64,000 nucleotides of DNA from positions 62,001 to 126,000 of the forward strand of contig NZ_JABJQZ010000001.1 in NCBI RefSeq assembly GCF_013155335.1, given 5' to 3'. The stretch's first letter is position 1, and each line of letters opens with the position of its first letter. The position numbers and the translations under genes were made by a program. The notes beneath the pieces are model-generated. The model made no database searches, was not told the origin of the DNA, and saw only the letters and a program-made list of their open reading frames with translations. Of this stretch, positions 8,019 to 16,683 are shown in pieces. This DNA is from Nocardioides sp. zg-1230. GTDB lineage: Bacteria > Actinomycetota > Actinomycetes > Propionibacteriales > Nocardioidaceae.

Positions 8019-8999
8019 CTAGGCGTGGCCGTCGAACATCGAGGTGACGGATCCGTCCTCGAAGACCTCGCGGATGGCGCGGGCGATGAGCGGGGCGATC
8101 GAGAGCGTGGTGAGCTTGTCGAACTGCTTGTCGGCGGGCACCGGGAGCGTGTTGGTGACCACGACCTCCATGGCGGAGGAGTTCTTGAGCCGGTCGACGG
8201 CCGGGTCGGAGAGGATCGGGTGGGTCGCGGCGATGATGACGCCGGCGGCCCCTGCGTCCACGCACGCCTCGGCGGCCTTCACGATCGTGCCGCCGGTGTC
8301 GACCATGTCGTCGGTCAGGATGCAGATCTTGCCCTCGACCTCGCCGACCACGCGGTTGGCGACGACCTCGTTGGCGACGTCGGTGCGCCGCGTCTTGTGG
8401 ATGAACGCCAGGGGGACGCCGCCGAGGCGGGCCGACCAGCGCTCGGCGACCTTGATCCGGCCGGCGTCCGGCGACACGACGGCCAGCTGCTGGTCGCCGT
8501 ACTTGTGCTTGACGTAGTCGGTGAGGATCGGCAGCGCCATCAGGTGGTCGACGGGACCGTCGAAGAAGCCCTGGATCTGGTCGGCGTGCAGGTCGACGGT
8601 GATCAGCCGGTCGGCCCCGGCGGTCTTGAAGAGGTCGGCCACCAGGCGGGCCGAGATGGGCTCGCGGCCGCGGTGCTTCTTGTCCTGGCGGGCGTAGCCG
8701 TAGAACGGCATGACCACGGTGATCCGCTTGGCGGACGCGCGCTTGAGGGCGTCGACCATGATCAGGTGCTCCATGATCCACTCGTTGATCGGAGCGGTGT
8801 GGCTCTGGATCACGAAGGCGTCGCACCCCCGCACGGACTCCTCGTAGCGCACGTAGAGCTCGCCGTTGGCGAACGCCCGCGCGTCCTGGGGCACGAGCCC
8901 GCACTCGAGGAGGTCGGCGACCTCCGTGGCGAGGTCGGGGTGCGCCCGGCCGCTGAAGACCATCAGGTTCTTCTCGGTGGTCCGCTTCATTCCGGTCAC
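8019..8999 (-). CDS. prs: Ribose-phosphate pyrophosphokinase (PRPP synthetase)
   Basis: 326 residues, the standard class I length. It makes 5-phosphoribosyl-1-pyrophosphate from ribose 5-phosphate and ATP for nucleotide, histidine, tryptophan and NAD synthesis. Visible motifs are LMVFSGRAHPDLA, FANGELYVRYEESVRG, the flexible loop MPFYGYARQDKKHRGREPI, the divalent metal region TVDLHADQIQGFF, and the PRPP-binding loop ILTDDMVDTGGTI. The ATG at 8999 gives MTGMKRTTEKN before the core; the internal ATG three residues on is a possible alternative. It follows glmU in the same direction, as in mycobacteria. Confidence 0.97.
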   Translation of the reverse strand: MTGMKRTTEKNLMVFSGRAHPDLATEVADLLECGLVPQDARAFANGELYVRYEESVRGCDAFVIQSHTAPINEWIMEHLIMVDALKRASAKRITVVMPFYGYARQDKKHRGREPISARLVADLFKTAGADRLITVDLHADQIQGFFDGPVDHLMALPILTDYVKHKYGDQQLAVVSPDAGRIKVAERWSARLGGVPLAFIHKTRRTDVANEVVANRVVGEVEGKICILTDDMVDTGGTIVKAAEACVDAGAAGVIIAATHPILSDPAVDRLKNSSAMEVVVTNTLPVPADKQFDKLTTLSIAPLIARAIREVFEDGSVTSMFDGHA

Positions 9000-9101
9000 G
9001 CGACGCGACTCCTCGCTGTCCTGGTCAAGCCTCGGGGGGTGGCTCGTTCGGAGGTGCTGGCAGAAGTCTGACCCACATCGCGGCCACCACCAACCCCGGG
9101 G

Positions 9102-10562
9102 TCACGCCTCGGCTGTCTCCCCGGTCGTCTCCGTGTCCGTCTCCGCGCGTTCACGGGCCGTTCGCGCGGCCTCCGCCTGGGCGGTCCCGGCCCGCTTCGA
9201 CTCGGTCCAGCCCTCGAGGTTGCGCTGCGGGGAGCTGCTGACCGCGAGCGCGCCGGCCGGGACGTTGCGGCGTACGACGGTGCCGCCCGCGGTGCCTGCG
9301 CCGTCGCCGACCTCGACGGGCGCGACGAAGGTGTTGTTGGAGCCGGTCTTGGCGTGGCGGCCGATGACCGTGCGGTGCTTGGCGACCCCGTCGTAGTTGG
9401 CGAAGATCGTGCCGGCCCCGATGTTGGTGCCGTCGCCGATCTCGGCGTCGCCGACGTAGGACAGGTGCGGCACCTTGGCGCCGTCGCCGATCGTCGAGTT
9501 CTTGGTCTCCACGAACGTGCCGATCTTGCCGCCGACCCCGAGGCGGGTGCCCGGGCGCAGGTAGGCGAACGGCCCGACGGAGGCCTGGTCGCCGACGACG
9601 GCGAGCTCGCCGTGGGTGCGTACGACGCGCGCGCCGGCGCCGACCTCGCAGTCCTTCAGCGTCGTGTCGGGGCCGACCACGGCGTCCTCGTGCACGACGG
9701 TCGCGCCGAGGAGCTGGGTGCCGGGCAGGATGGTGGCGTCGGGCTCGAGGACGACGTCGGCATCGATCCAGGTGGTCGCCGGGTCCATCACCGTCACGCC
9801 CTCCTTCATCCAGCGGGTGACGATGCGACGGTTGAGCTCGCGGCCGAGGTCGGCCAGCTGGGCGCGGTCGTTGGCGCCGGCGGTCTGGGCGACGTCGTCG
9901 ATGAGGTGGGCACCGACGGTGAGCCCGTCCTCGCGCGCCAGCCCGACGGCGTCGGTGAGGTAGTACTCGCCCTTGGCGTTGTCGTTGGAGATCCGGGCCA
10001 GCGCAGAGACCAGGAACTCGGCGTCGAAGGCGAGGATCCCGGAGCTGATCTCGTCGATCTCGCGCTGCTCGGGCGTCGCGTCCTTCTCCTCCACGATGGC
10101 CTCGACGTCGCCCTCGTGGTTGCGCACGATCCGGCCGTAGCCGAAGGGGTCGGCGAGCCGGCCGCTCAGGATGCTCACCGCACGCTGCGCGGCGTGGTGC
10201 TCCTCGGCGAACGCACGCAGCGACTCCCCCTCGAGCAGCGGAGTGTCACCGGCGGCGACGATCACGGTGCCGGTCGTCGTCCCGGAGGCCTCCATCGCGA
10301 CGCGTACGGCGTGACCGGTGCCCTCCTGGGTCTCCTGGACCGCCAGCACCGCGGACGGCAGCAGCCCGGTGATGTGCGGCCCCACCTGCTCGCGCTGGTG
10401 GCCGACCACCGCGACGACGCTGGTCGGCTCCACGGCCTGAACGGCGTGGAGCACGTGGCCGATCATGGAGCGCCCGCCGATCGGGTGCAGCACCTTCATG
10501 GTCTTCGACTTCATGCGGGTGCCGCCACCGGCGGCGAGGACGATGACGGTGAGGTTGTCCAT
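9102..10562 (-). CDS. glmU: Bifunctional GlmU: GlcNAc-1-P uridyltransferase / GlcN-1-P acetyltransferase
   Basis: 486 residues, the usual length. The N-terminal pyrophosphorylase half begins with the nucleotide loop VLAAGGGTRMKSKTMKVLHP and has VAAGDTPLL and FGYGRIVRN. The C-terminal half is a left-handed beta-helix of hexapeptide repeats (VVHEDAVVGPDTTLKDCEVG, IGDGTNIGAGTIFANYDG) with the acetyltransferase active site histidine region (YLRPGTRLG, NYDG..KHRTVIG). The product UDP-GlcNAc feeds peptidoglycan. The final 50 residues are a low-complexity Ala/Glu/Thr tail common in actinobacteria. It is 102 bp from prs and 12 bp after the CPBP protease gene. Confidence 0.97.
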   Translation of the reverse strand: MDNLTVIVLAAGGGTRMKSKTMKVLHPIGGRSMIGHVLHAVQAVEPTSVVAVVGHQREQVGPHITGLLPSAVLAVQETQEGTGHAVRVAMEASGTTTGTVIVAAGDTPLLEGESLRAFAEEHHAAQRAVSILSGRLADPFGYGRIVRNHEGDVEAIVEEKDATPEQREIDEISSGILAFDAEFLVSALARISNDNAKGEYYLTDAVGLAREDGLTVGAHLIDDVAQTAGANDRAQLADLGRELNRRIVTRWMKEGVTVMDPATTWIDADVVLEPDATILPGTQLLGATVVHEDAVVGPDTTLKDCEVGAGARVVRTHGELAVVGDQASVGPFAYLRPGTRLGVGGKIGTFVETKNSTIGDGAKVPHLSYVGDAEIGDGTNIGAGTIFANYDGVAKHRTVIGRHAKTGSNNTFVAPVEVGDGAGTAGGTVVRRNVPAGALAVSSSPQRNLEGWTESKRAGTAQAEAARTARERAETDTETTGETAEA

Positions 10563-10574
10563 GGCCGCAGTGTG

Positions 10575-11477
10575 TCACCGCGCCGGCGCACCCCGTTTGT
10601 CGGCGTCGTCGAGGAGCACCTCCGTGGCGCCGCTGCCGCGGGTCAGCCTCGCGCGCCGGTCGAGCAGCACGACGAGGGCTGCGACCGCGACGAAGAGGTA
10701 CATGTCCCACGGCTGCGCGTCGGGCCAGGCCGGGCCGTTCATCTGGGCGTGGAACAGCACCGCGACCAGGAGGCTGCCCCGAGCGGCGTTGAACATCGCG
10801 GTGAGGATGACGCTGATCGCGACGACGCCGAGGAAGAACGGGCCGAAGTCCCAGGCGCTCTGCTTGGTCCCGGACATGAGGAAGGCGGGCGTGTGCCAGA
10901 CGGCCGCGACCACCCCGACGACGAGCGCCGCCCACAGCGGCGCGAGCCGCCGCTGCAGCAGCGGCAGGGCAACACCCCGCCAGCCGAGCTCCTCGACGGG
11001 CCCGATGAGCAGGGCCGGCAGCAGCGCCGGCAGGACGCCGTACCAGGGGTCGAAGGGGAACCCGTCGTCCAGCGTCCCGTTCACGGCGGCGCCGGCGTAG
11101 AACACCGCCGGCATGCCGACGACGAGCACCAGCCACCACGTGCGCGACATCCGCCACAGGCCCAGGCGGGCCAGGAACCGGCGTACACCCGGCATGCCGT
11201 GGTGGCGGGCGACCAGCGCGAGGCCGACGATTCCGGGTCCCCAGACCACGAGGACGAAGACCGGGTTGGTGTAGCCCATGGGCCCGAACACCGCCTCGAC
11301 CTGGTCGATGAACACGACCATGAGGACCCCGAGCGACCACGAGAACGCGAACGTGGCGAGGAAGAAGGTCCGCACCGTGCGGAGCGACATCCCGTCGGCA
11401 CGAGCAGGGGCAGCGCCGCCGCGGACGGCCGCTGTGCGCGAGGGGTGTCGGGAGGGGTGTCGGGAGGTGGTGGACAT
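10575..11477 (-). CDS. CPBP-family intramembrane protease
   Basis: 300 residues from the ATG at 11477 (MSTTSRHPSRHP); the frame is open upstream but reaches into the divergent SulP promoter region. Eight or so membrane segments are visible. The three CPBP (CAAX protease and bacteriocin-processing) motifs are present: PVEELGWRG, with the glutamate pair and arginine, then AVWHTPAFL, and LLVAVLFHAQMNG. These residues form the intramembrane glutamyl-protease site. The substrate is unknown. A 9-nt tandem repeat (AGGGGTGTC) encodes SRHPSRHPSR at the N-terminus. It lies 12 bp upstream of glmU and could be cotranscribed with it. Confidence 0.85.
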   Translation of the reverse strand: MSTTSRHPSRHPSRTAAVRGGAAPARADGMSLRTVRTFFLATFAFSWSLGVLMVVFIDQVEAVFGPMGYTNPVFVLVVWGPGIVGLALVARHHGMPGVRRFLARLGLWRMSRTWWLVLVVGMPAVFYAGAAVNGTLDDGFPFDPWYGVLPALLPALLIGPVEELGWRGVALPLLQRRLAPLWAALVVGVVAAVWHTPAFLMSGTKQSAWDFGPFFLGVVAISVILTAMFNAARGSLLVAVLFHAQMNGPAWPDAQPWDMYLFVAVAALVVLLDRRARLTRGSGATEVLLDDADKRGAPAR

Positions 11478-11535
11478 GACGGCTTCTTCTTCGAGGTCTG
11501 CCTCCAGACTCGCCCCTGACGTGCGGCGCCAGCCA

Positions 11536-11549
11536 GTGACGAAGGTCCC
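11536..11549. promoter_or_regulatory. DosR-like dyad between CPBP protease and SulP
   Basis: Read on the minus strand this is GGGACCTTCGTCAC, two changes from a symmetrical GGGACNNNNGTCCC box of the kind bound by the hypoxia regulator DosR/DevR in mycobacteria. A weaker GC-rich dyad lies at 11568-11582. It sits in the divergent region between 11477 and 11630. This is a pattern match only; such GC-rich motifs also arise by chance in this genome. Confidence 0.3.
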
Positions 11550-11629
11550 GTCGGGCGGAGGATTCCCGGGGCCGTCGTGCCCTTGCCGCGCGCCTCCGGT
11601 TCGCGGTCGACTGACGCGAGGAGGGCACG

Positions 11630-13327
11630 ATGACCGACAGCAAGGGCCGGCCACGGCGTGGCCGGGGGCCGATCGTGCGCCCGGGCACCCTGCGGCCACC
11701 GGAGGGACGGGCGCTGCGGGCCGATGCCGCCGCCGGCATCACGGTCGCGGCCTACCTGGTGCCCCAGGTCCTTGCGTACGCCGGCCTGGCCCGGGTGCCG
11801 CCCGAGGCGGGGCTGTGGGCGGCGTTCGCCGCCCTCGCGGTCTACTTCGTGATCGGCTCCTCGCCCCAGCTGTCGGTGGGGCCGGAGTCCACGACGGCCC
11901 TGATGACGGGCGCCGCCCTGGCCACCATCACGACGCCCGGTGACTCCGCCCAGGACACGGCTGCACTCCTGGCGCTGGCCGTGGGCGCCGTGTGCCTGCT
12001 CGCCTGGGCCGGGGGGCTCGCCTTCCTCTCCGACCTGCTGTCCAAGCCGGTGCTGGTCGGCTACATGGCCGGCATCGCAGGCCTGATGATCCTGTCCCAG
12101 GCTGCCCGCGGGACGGGGGCCGACGTGCCCGACGGCGATCCCCTGGCCGAGGCGTGGTGGGTGGTGCAGCACCCGTCGGCGATCCACGGTCCCACCCTCG
12201 CGGTGTGCCTCGGCACGCTGGCCGTGCTGCTGCTCGGGGCACGGTGGTGGCCCACCGGGCCGGTGCCGCTGGTCGGGATGCTCGCCGCGACGGCCGCGGT
12301 GGCCCTGGCCGGGCTCTCCGACGAGGGGGTGACGGTCGTCGGGGACCTGTCGTTCGGGCTGCCGGAGGTCGGCCTGCCGGCCCTGTCGTCCCTGGGGTCG
12401 TGGGCGCTGCTCACCACGGCGCTCGCCATCGCCGTGGTGGGCTTCACCGACAACGTGATCGACGCCCGCGCCTTCGCGGCCCGGCACGGCGACCGGATCG
12501 ACGCGCGGCGCGAGCTGCTGGCGCTCGGCGCCTCCAACCTCGCCGCCGGCCTGGTGCACGGCATCCCGGTCAGCAGCTCCGGCAGTCGGACCGCGATCGT
12601 CGACGCCGTCGGTGGCCGGTCGCGCTGGGCCGGGCTGTCCACGCTCGGTGCCGCGCTGGTCCTCGTGGTGGCGCTGCGCCCGGTGCTCGCCCGCTTCCCC
12701 GACGCGGCGCTGGCTGCCGTCGTCGTCTACGCCGGCCTCCGGTTGATCGACGTGAGGGAGTTCACCAGGATCGCGCGCTATCGACGTGCGGAGCTGCTCA
12801 TCGCGCTCGCCACGACGTTCGGCGTGCTGGTCCTGGGGGTGCTCCAGGGCGTGCTGGTCGCGGTCAGCCTCTCGCTCGTCGACGTGTTCCGCCGGGTCGC
12901 CCGGCCCCACGACGCGGTCGAGGGCCTCGTCCCCGACCTGGCCGGCATGCACGACGTCGACGACTACGACGACGCCGTGGCGGTGCCCGGACTGCTCGTC
13001 TACCGCTACGACGCCCCGCTGTTCTTCGCCAACGCCGAGAACTTCCTGTCCCGCGTGCGGGACTCGGTGGCGGCGTACGACCCCGAGTGGGTGCTGCTCA
13101 ACTTCGAGGCGATGGGCGAGGTCGATCTCACCGGCGCGGACGCGCTCGAGACGCTGCGCGCCGAGCTCGAGGAGCAGGGCGTCGTGCTGGCGATCGCCCG
13201 GCTCAAGCAGGACCCGCGGGACGTGCTGCAGCCGAGCGGGGTGCTGGACCGCATCGGCGCCGAGCACATCTTTCCCACCCTGCCCACCGCGCTGGAGGCC
13301 TTCCGGGCGGCCACCGGACGGGAGTGA
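11630..13327 (+). CDS. SulP-family anion transporter with STAS domain
   Basis: 565 residues. A 30-residue basic start is followed by the SulP membrane domain (ADAAAGITVAAYLVPQVLAYAGLA, VGPESTTALMTGAAL, SNLAAGLVHGIPVSSSGSRTAI), about ten to twelve helices, then a STAS domain from about residue 440 (LLVYRYDAPLFFANAENF, LLNFEAMGEVDLTGADALETL). SulP proteins move sulfate, bicarbonate or other inorganic or dicarboxylic anions, often with protons or sodium. The ion here is not determinable. GAGGAGGG lies upstream of the ATG. The VSSSGSRTA loop matches the anion-binding region where many relatives have SFSRSAV. It is divergent from the CPBP gene. Confidence 0.93.
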   Translation: MTDSKGRPRRGRGPIVRPGTLRPPEGRALRADAAAGITVAAYLVPQVLAYAGLARVPPEAGLWAAFAALAVYFVIGSSPQLSVGPESTTALMTGAALATITTPGDSAQDTAALLALAVGAVCLLAWAGGLAFLSDLLSKPVLVGYMAGIAGLMILSQAARGTGADVPDGDPLAEAWWVVQHPSAIHGPTLAVCLGTLAVLLLGARWWPTGPVPLVGMLAATAAVALAGLSDEGVTVVGDLSFGLPEVGLPALSSLGSWALLTTALAIAVVGFTDNVIDARAFAARHGDRIDARRELLALGASNLAAGLVHGIPVSSSGSRTAIVDAVGGRSRWAGLSTLGAALVLVVALRPVLARFPDAALAAVVVYAGLRLIDVREFTRIARYRRAELLIALATTFGVLVLGVLQGVLVAVSLSLVDVFRRVARPHDAVEGLVPDLAGMHDVDDYDDAVAVPGLLVYRYDAPLFFANAENFLSRVRDSVAAYDPEWVLLNFEAMGEVDLTGADALETLRAELEEQGVVLAIARLKQDPRDVLQPSGVLDRIGAEHIFPTLPTALEAFRAATGRE

Positions 13328-13333
13328 CTGCGG

Positions 13334-14695
13334 TCAGACCTCTCCGAGGAGCTGCCCGAAGAGCTCGACGTACTGGATGAGGTGCCGGTCGGCGAGGAAG
13401 TGGTCGCGCACGCGGAGGTGGGCGGCACTGCCCATCGCCTCGCAGCGGTCGGGGTCGGACAGCAGCGACGACAGCGCCCCCGCGAGCTCCGCGGAGTCGC
13501 GTGGGTCGTCGAGGAGCAGCCCGCTGACCCCGTGCTCGATCTGGTCCTGGATGCCGCCGATCGCGGAGGCCACCACCGGCCGGTTCTTCCACATCGGCTC
13601 GGTGACCGTGAGGCCGAACCCCTCGGCGAGGCTCTTCTGGACCACCACGGTCGACCACCGCTGCAGCGCGTTGACCGTGCGCGCGTTGAGGTCGAGGTCG
13701 TCCATCGGCACCGCGACCAGGTGGCTGCGCCTGCGCGCCGCCGCCGGCAGGGAGTGCCACAGCGACCGGCACTCGGCCAGCACGCCGGCGGCCTCCGGGT
13801 CGTCGGCCACCCCGGTCGCCTCCGGCCCGGCGAGCACCAGGTGGACGTCCCGCGGGAGGTCGGCGAGGTGCCGGGCGAACCCGTCCAGGACCCCGGCCAT
13901 GTCCTTGAGCCGGTCCCAACGGCTGACCTGCAGCACCACCCGCCCGTCGACCGGCAGCGGGCCGCCCTCGACCACCAGGCCCGCGCGGTGCACCAGGGCC
14001 CGGACCTCCTCGTCCGCCAGGTCGACGTTCTTGGGGCTGAACGGGTCGAGCGACGGCGGGATCACCCGCAGCCACGCGGGGTCGACCCAGTCGGGAGCGA
14101 ACTGCGCGCGCGAGAAGACACAGGCGTGCGCGGGCTCGACGAGGTCGCGGAGGAACCCCCACGCCTCGCGCGTCCACGCGTTGTGCTCGTCGAGCCCGAT
14201 GTGGCAGCGCCAGACCACCCAGGCGCCTCGGGAGCGGAGCGGTGCGGCGAGCCCGGCGGTCTGGGGGTCGTGCAGGAGGACCACGTCGCCCGGCTGGACG
14301 AGGTCGACGATCTCCTGGGCCTGCCGCGCCAGCGTGGCGTCGTACGTCGCCCGTGCGGCCGCGTCGAGCGCTCCCGAGGACCCGGCGACGCCGTGCACGC
14401 GATTGTGGATCAGCTTCGTGACGGCGAAGAAGTCGGGGTCCCCCGCCACGACCAGCCAGCGGATGTCGATCCCGGTCCCGGCGGCGTAGGCGACCAGCCC
14501 GTGCAGCATCTCTGCGACGCCGCCACCGCGCGCCGTCGAGTTGATGTTCCACACCGTGCGCCGGGCGAGCATCCGGCGGGCGGCGACGACGTGGTGGTCG
14601 AGCCGTTCGACGCGGTCCGGCGGGAGCAACGAGTCCAGGCGCCTGAGCGGGACCGGGACGACCCGGACCTCCTGCACGCCCCCCACGAGGGTCAC
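13334..14695 (-). CDS. GT4 glycosyltransferase, TreT-like (trehalose synthase family)
   Basis: 453 residues. The signature TVWNINSTARGGGVAEML (about residues 47-64) is the hallmark of the trehalose glycosyltransferring synthase (TreT) and sucrose-like GT4 group, which join an NDP-glucose and glucose. Further blocks are GDVVLLHDPQTAGL, WRCHIGLDE, VSRWDRLKDMAGVLDGF and the C-terminal EGFGLTVTEPMWKNRPVVAS, the GT4 EX7E motif. Its GTG start overlaps the stop of the 94-aa gene upstream (GTGA), so the two form an operon. It ends only 6 bp from the SulP stop. A role in trehalose or another compatible solute is inferred from family. Confidence 0.82.
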   Translation of the reverse strand: MTLVGGVQEVRVVPVPLRRLDSLLPPDRVERLDHHVVAARRMLARRTVWNINSTARGGGVAEMLHGLVAYAAGTGIDIRWLVVAGDPDFFAVTKLIHNRVHGVAGSSGALDAAARATYDATLARQAQEIVDLVQPGDVVLLHDPQTAGLAAPLRSRGAWVVWRCHIGLDEHNAWTREAWGFLRDLVEPAHACVFSRAQFAPDWVDPAWLRVIPPSLDPFSPKNVDLADEEVRALVHRAGLVVEGGPLPVDGRVVLQVSRWDRLKDMAGVLDGFARHLADLPRDVHLVLAGPEATGVADDPEAAGVLAECRSLWHSLPAAARRRSHLVAVPMDDLDLNARTVNALQRWSTVVVQKSLAEGFGLTVTEPMWKNRPVVASAIGGIQDQIEHGVSGLLLDDPRDSAELAGALSSLLSDPDRCEAMGSAAHLRVRDHFLADRHLIQYVELFGQLLGEV

Positions 14696-14976
14696 GGCGT
14701 GTGCCGCGGCCGGGGGAGCTCGATGGGCCCGCCCACCCGGATCTCCAGGCCCGGTGCGGCGCGCCGGGCGACGTCAAGGGCCTCGTCCATGCGGCGGATC
14801 ACCCCTGCCCGTGCGGCATGGTCGCACGCGGGCACGGCCGGCTCGACGAGCTCGAACGCGCGCGCCGAGGCGCGGGCCCGTCGCGCCGCGAGCCGGACGC
14901 GTTCCGACAGGTCGGGGACGTCCTCGACGACGACCCGCACCGGGTCGGGCGGGCGGGCGGCTGGCGCATGGGGCAT
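14692..14976 (-). CDS. Hypothetical 94-residue protein coupled to TreT-like gene
   Basis: 94 residues from the ATG at 14976, preceded by a strong GAGGAGGAAC ribosome site. The frame is open far upstream but only as an antisense reading of the DUF4389 gene. The sequence is a likely all-helical, Arg/Ala-rich cytosolic protein (VPDLSERVRLAARRARASAR, MDEALDVARRAAPGLEIRVG). No family is recognised. The stop overlaps the start of the TreT-like glycosyltransferase by GTGA, so it is probably co-translated and may be a small partner or regulator of that enzyme. That role is inference. Confidence 0.65.
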   Translation of the reverse strand: MPHAPAARPPDPVRVVVEDVPDLSERVRLAARRARASARAFELVEPAVPACDHAARAGVIRRMDEALDVARRAAPGLEIRVGGPIELPRPRHTP

Positions 14977-15033
14977 CACAGGGTTCCTCCTCGGATCACT
15001 GCCGAGTCTGGTTCGGGCGCACCCGGGCCGACA

Positions 15034-15047
15034 GGGTCCTAGGTCCC
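15034..15047. promoter_or_regulatory. DosR-like dyad in divergent region, copy 1
   Basis: GGGTCCTAGGTCCC is a dyad with GGG/CCC arms and a CCTAGG centre; on the minus strand it reads GGGACCTAGGACCC, close to the DosR/DevR box pattern. It lies between the divergent 94-aa/TreT operon and the DUF4389-adhP operon, about 60 nt upstream of the minus-strand start. Pattern match only. Confidence 0.35.
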
Positions 15048-15066
15048 CCCTCCGGCACCCGGTGAG

Positions 15067-15081
15067 AGGCCCTTCGGCCCT
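15067..15081. promoter_or_regulatory. DosR-like dyad in divergent region, copy 2
   Basis: AGGCCCTTCGGCCCT resembles the CTTCGGCCCT half of many DosR boxes and lies 19 bp from copy 1, about 100 bp upstream of the DUF4389 start. Two neighbouring dyads are the usual arrangement at DosR targets. It can also fold as a small hairpin (GGCC CTTC GGCC), which is an alternative explanation. Confidence 0.3.
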
Positions 15082-15177
15082 GCCCGCCGCCGGCCTGCGA
15101 CGAGACGATCGAGGCAGGAGCGGCCCCTTCCGGGCACGCCCGCGCCCGGGGTCGCGCACTGGAGAGGAGACCCCCCG

Positions 15178-16683
15178 ATGACCACCTCGACGGCTCCGCC
15201 CGCCTACCCCGTCCACGTCGACGCCGACCTCGACCCCGGCCTCAGCCGGGGGCTCTGGCTGGTGAAGTGGCTGCTCGCCATCCCCCACTACGTCGTGCTC
15301 GCCTTCCTGTGGCTGGCCTTCGCCGTGCTGAGCGTGGTCGCGTTCTTCGCCATCCTGTTCACGGGCCGCTACCCACGCGCGATCTTCGACTTCAACGTCG
15401 GGGTCATGCGCTGGAGCTGGCGCGTGTCCTACTACGCCTACGGCGCGCTCGGCACCGACCGCTACCCCCCGTTCACCCTCGCCGAGGTGCCGGACTACCC
15501 CGCACACCTCTCGGTGGACTACCCCGAGCGGCTCTCGCGCGGGCTGGTGCTCGTGAAGTGGTGGCTGCTGGCCATCCCGCACTACCTGATCCTGGCCCTG
15601 TTCGCCGGGGGGGTGGCGTACGGCGTGCAGGGGGCCGACGACGAGGCGTGGATCAGCATCAGCCTCATCGGCGTCCTCGTCCTGGTCGCCGGCGTCGTGC
15701 TGCTGTTCACCGGCCGCTACCCGCAACAGGTCTTCGACCTCGTCCTCGGCCTCAACAGGTGGGTGCTGCGGGTGGCGGGCTACGTGGCGTTGATGACCGA
15801 CCAGTACCCGCCCTTCCGTCTCGACATGGGCGGCCACGAGCCGCACAGCACGGTGCTGCCGCCGCCGACCCCTGACACTCCGTCGCACCTCGCCCAGCAG
15901 GCGGCCCCGCAGGCAGCCCAGCCGGTGGCTCCCCCGCAGGCAGCGCAGCCGGCTCCCCCGCCCCCGTCGCCGTACGCACCCCCGCCCCCCGGAGCGGGCG
16001 GCCGCGGCGGCTGGACGGCCGGTCGCATCATCTCCGTGACGGTGGGGTCCGTGCTCGTGCTCATGGGCCTGGCCTTCGCCGGAGCCGGCGGCACGCTGGC
16101 CCTGGCCGACGCGACCGAGCGTGACGACGGCTTCCTGATGACCCCCACGACGTCGCTCGTCAGCGACACCCACGCCATCACCTCCGAGGACGCGGAGGTC
16201 GACACGGAGGGCGCCCCTTCGTGGGTGCCGTCCCTGTGGCTCGGCGAGGTGCGGGTCAACGCCCGGTCCGACACGGGGGACCCGCTCTTCGTCGGAGTCG
16301 CCCCGACGTCCGAGGTGAACGGCTACCTCGGCGGCGTCTCGCACGCCGTGCTCCGCGACTTCCGCGCCGGCGGCCGGGCCGTCCTGGTGACCGTGGACGG
16401 AAGGACGCCCACGACGCCGCCCACCGACCAGACGTTCTGGACGGCGCAGGCGACCGGCACCGACGCCACGATGACCTGGGACGTCGAGGACGGCGACTGG
16501 ACCATCGTGCTGATGCGCGCGGACGGCGCACCGGGCGTCTCGGCCGACGTCTCCACCGGGGCCGAGCTGCCCGTCCTCGACGCCGTCGTCGCGGTCCTCT
16601 TCGTCCTCGCCGGCCTGTTCCTGCTGGCCGGCGCCCTGCTCATCGCCATCCCCGTCCGTTCGGCAACAAGGAGACACGCATGA
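15178..16683 (+). CDS. DUF4389-domain membrane protein
   Basis: 501 residues. Two DUF4389-type membrane repeats are visible, each opening with a similar block (LSRGLWLVKWLLAIPHYVVL and LSRGLVLVKWWLLAIPHYLI) and each containing FTGRYP followed by a helix pair. A Pro/Ala/Gln-rich linker (about 220-270) leads to another membrane helix, an extracytoplasmic domain of about 160 residues, and a final helix before a basic tail. Function is unknown. A GAGAGGAGAC ribosome site precedes the ATG. Its stop overlaps the adhP start (ATGA). The upstream region has DosR-like dyads. Confidence 0.85.
   Translation: MTTSTAPPAYPVHVDADLDPGLSRGLWLVKWLLAIPHYVVLAFLWLAFAVLSVVAFFAILFTGRYPRAIFDFNVGVMRWSWRVSYYAYGALGTDRYPPFTLAEVPDYPAHLSVDYPERLSRGLVLVKWWLLAIPHYLILALFAGGVAYGVQGADDEAWISISLIGVLVLVAGVVLLFTGRYPQQVFDLVLGLNRWVLRVAGYVALMTDQYPPFRLDMGGHEPHSTVLPPPTPDTPSHLAQQAAPQAAQPVAPPQAAQPAPPPPSPYAPPPPGAGGRGGWTAGRIISVTVGSVLVLMGLAFAGAGGTLALADATERDDGFLMTPTTSLVSDTHAITSEDAEVDTEGAPSWVPSLWLGEVRVNARSDTGDPLFVGVAPTSEVNGYLGGVSHAVLRDFRAGGRAVLVTVDGRTPTTPPTDQTFWTAQATGTDATMTWDVEDGDWTIVLMRADGAPGVSADVSTGAELPVLDAVVAVLFVLAGLFLLAGALLIAIPVRSATRRHA

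Noticed and set aside
7960..8904. N-terminal extension of the exporter ATPase into prs
   Set aside because: The added part is a shadow of prs in another frame; Walker A and family start fit GTG 7959.
11568..11582. Additional DosR-like box
   Set aside because: Too GC-rich and poorly symmetrical to separate from background.
11081..13267. Minus-strand frame opposite the SulP gene
   Set aside because: Low-complexity antisense reading; SulP and STAS motifs on the plus strand are convincing.
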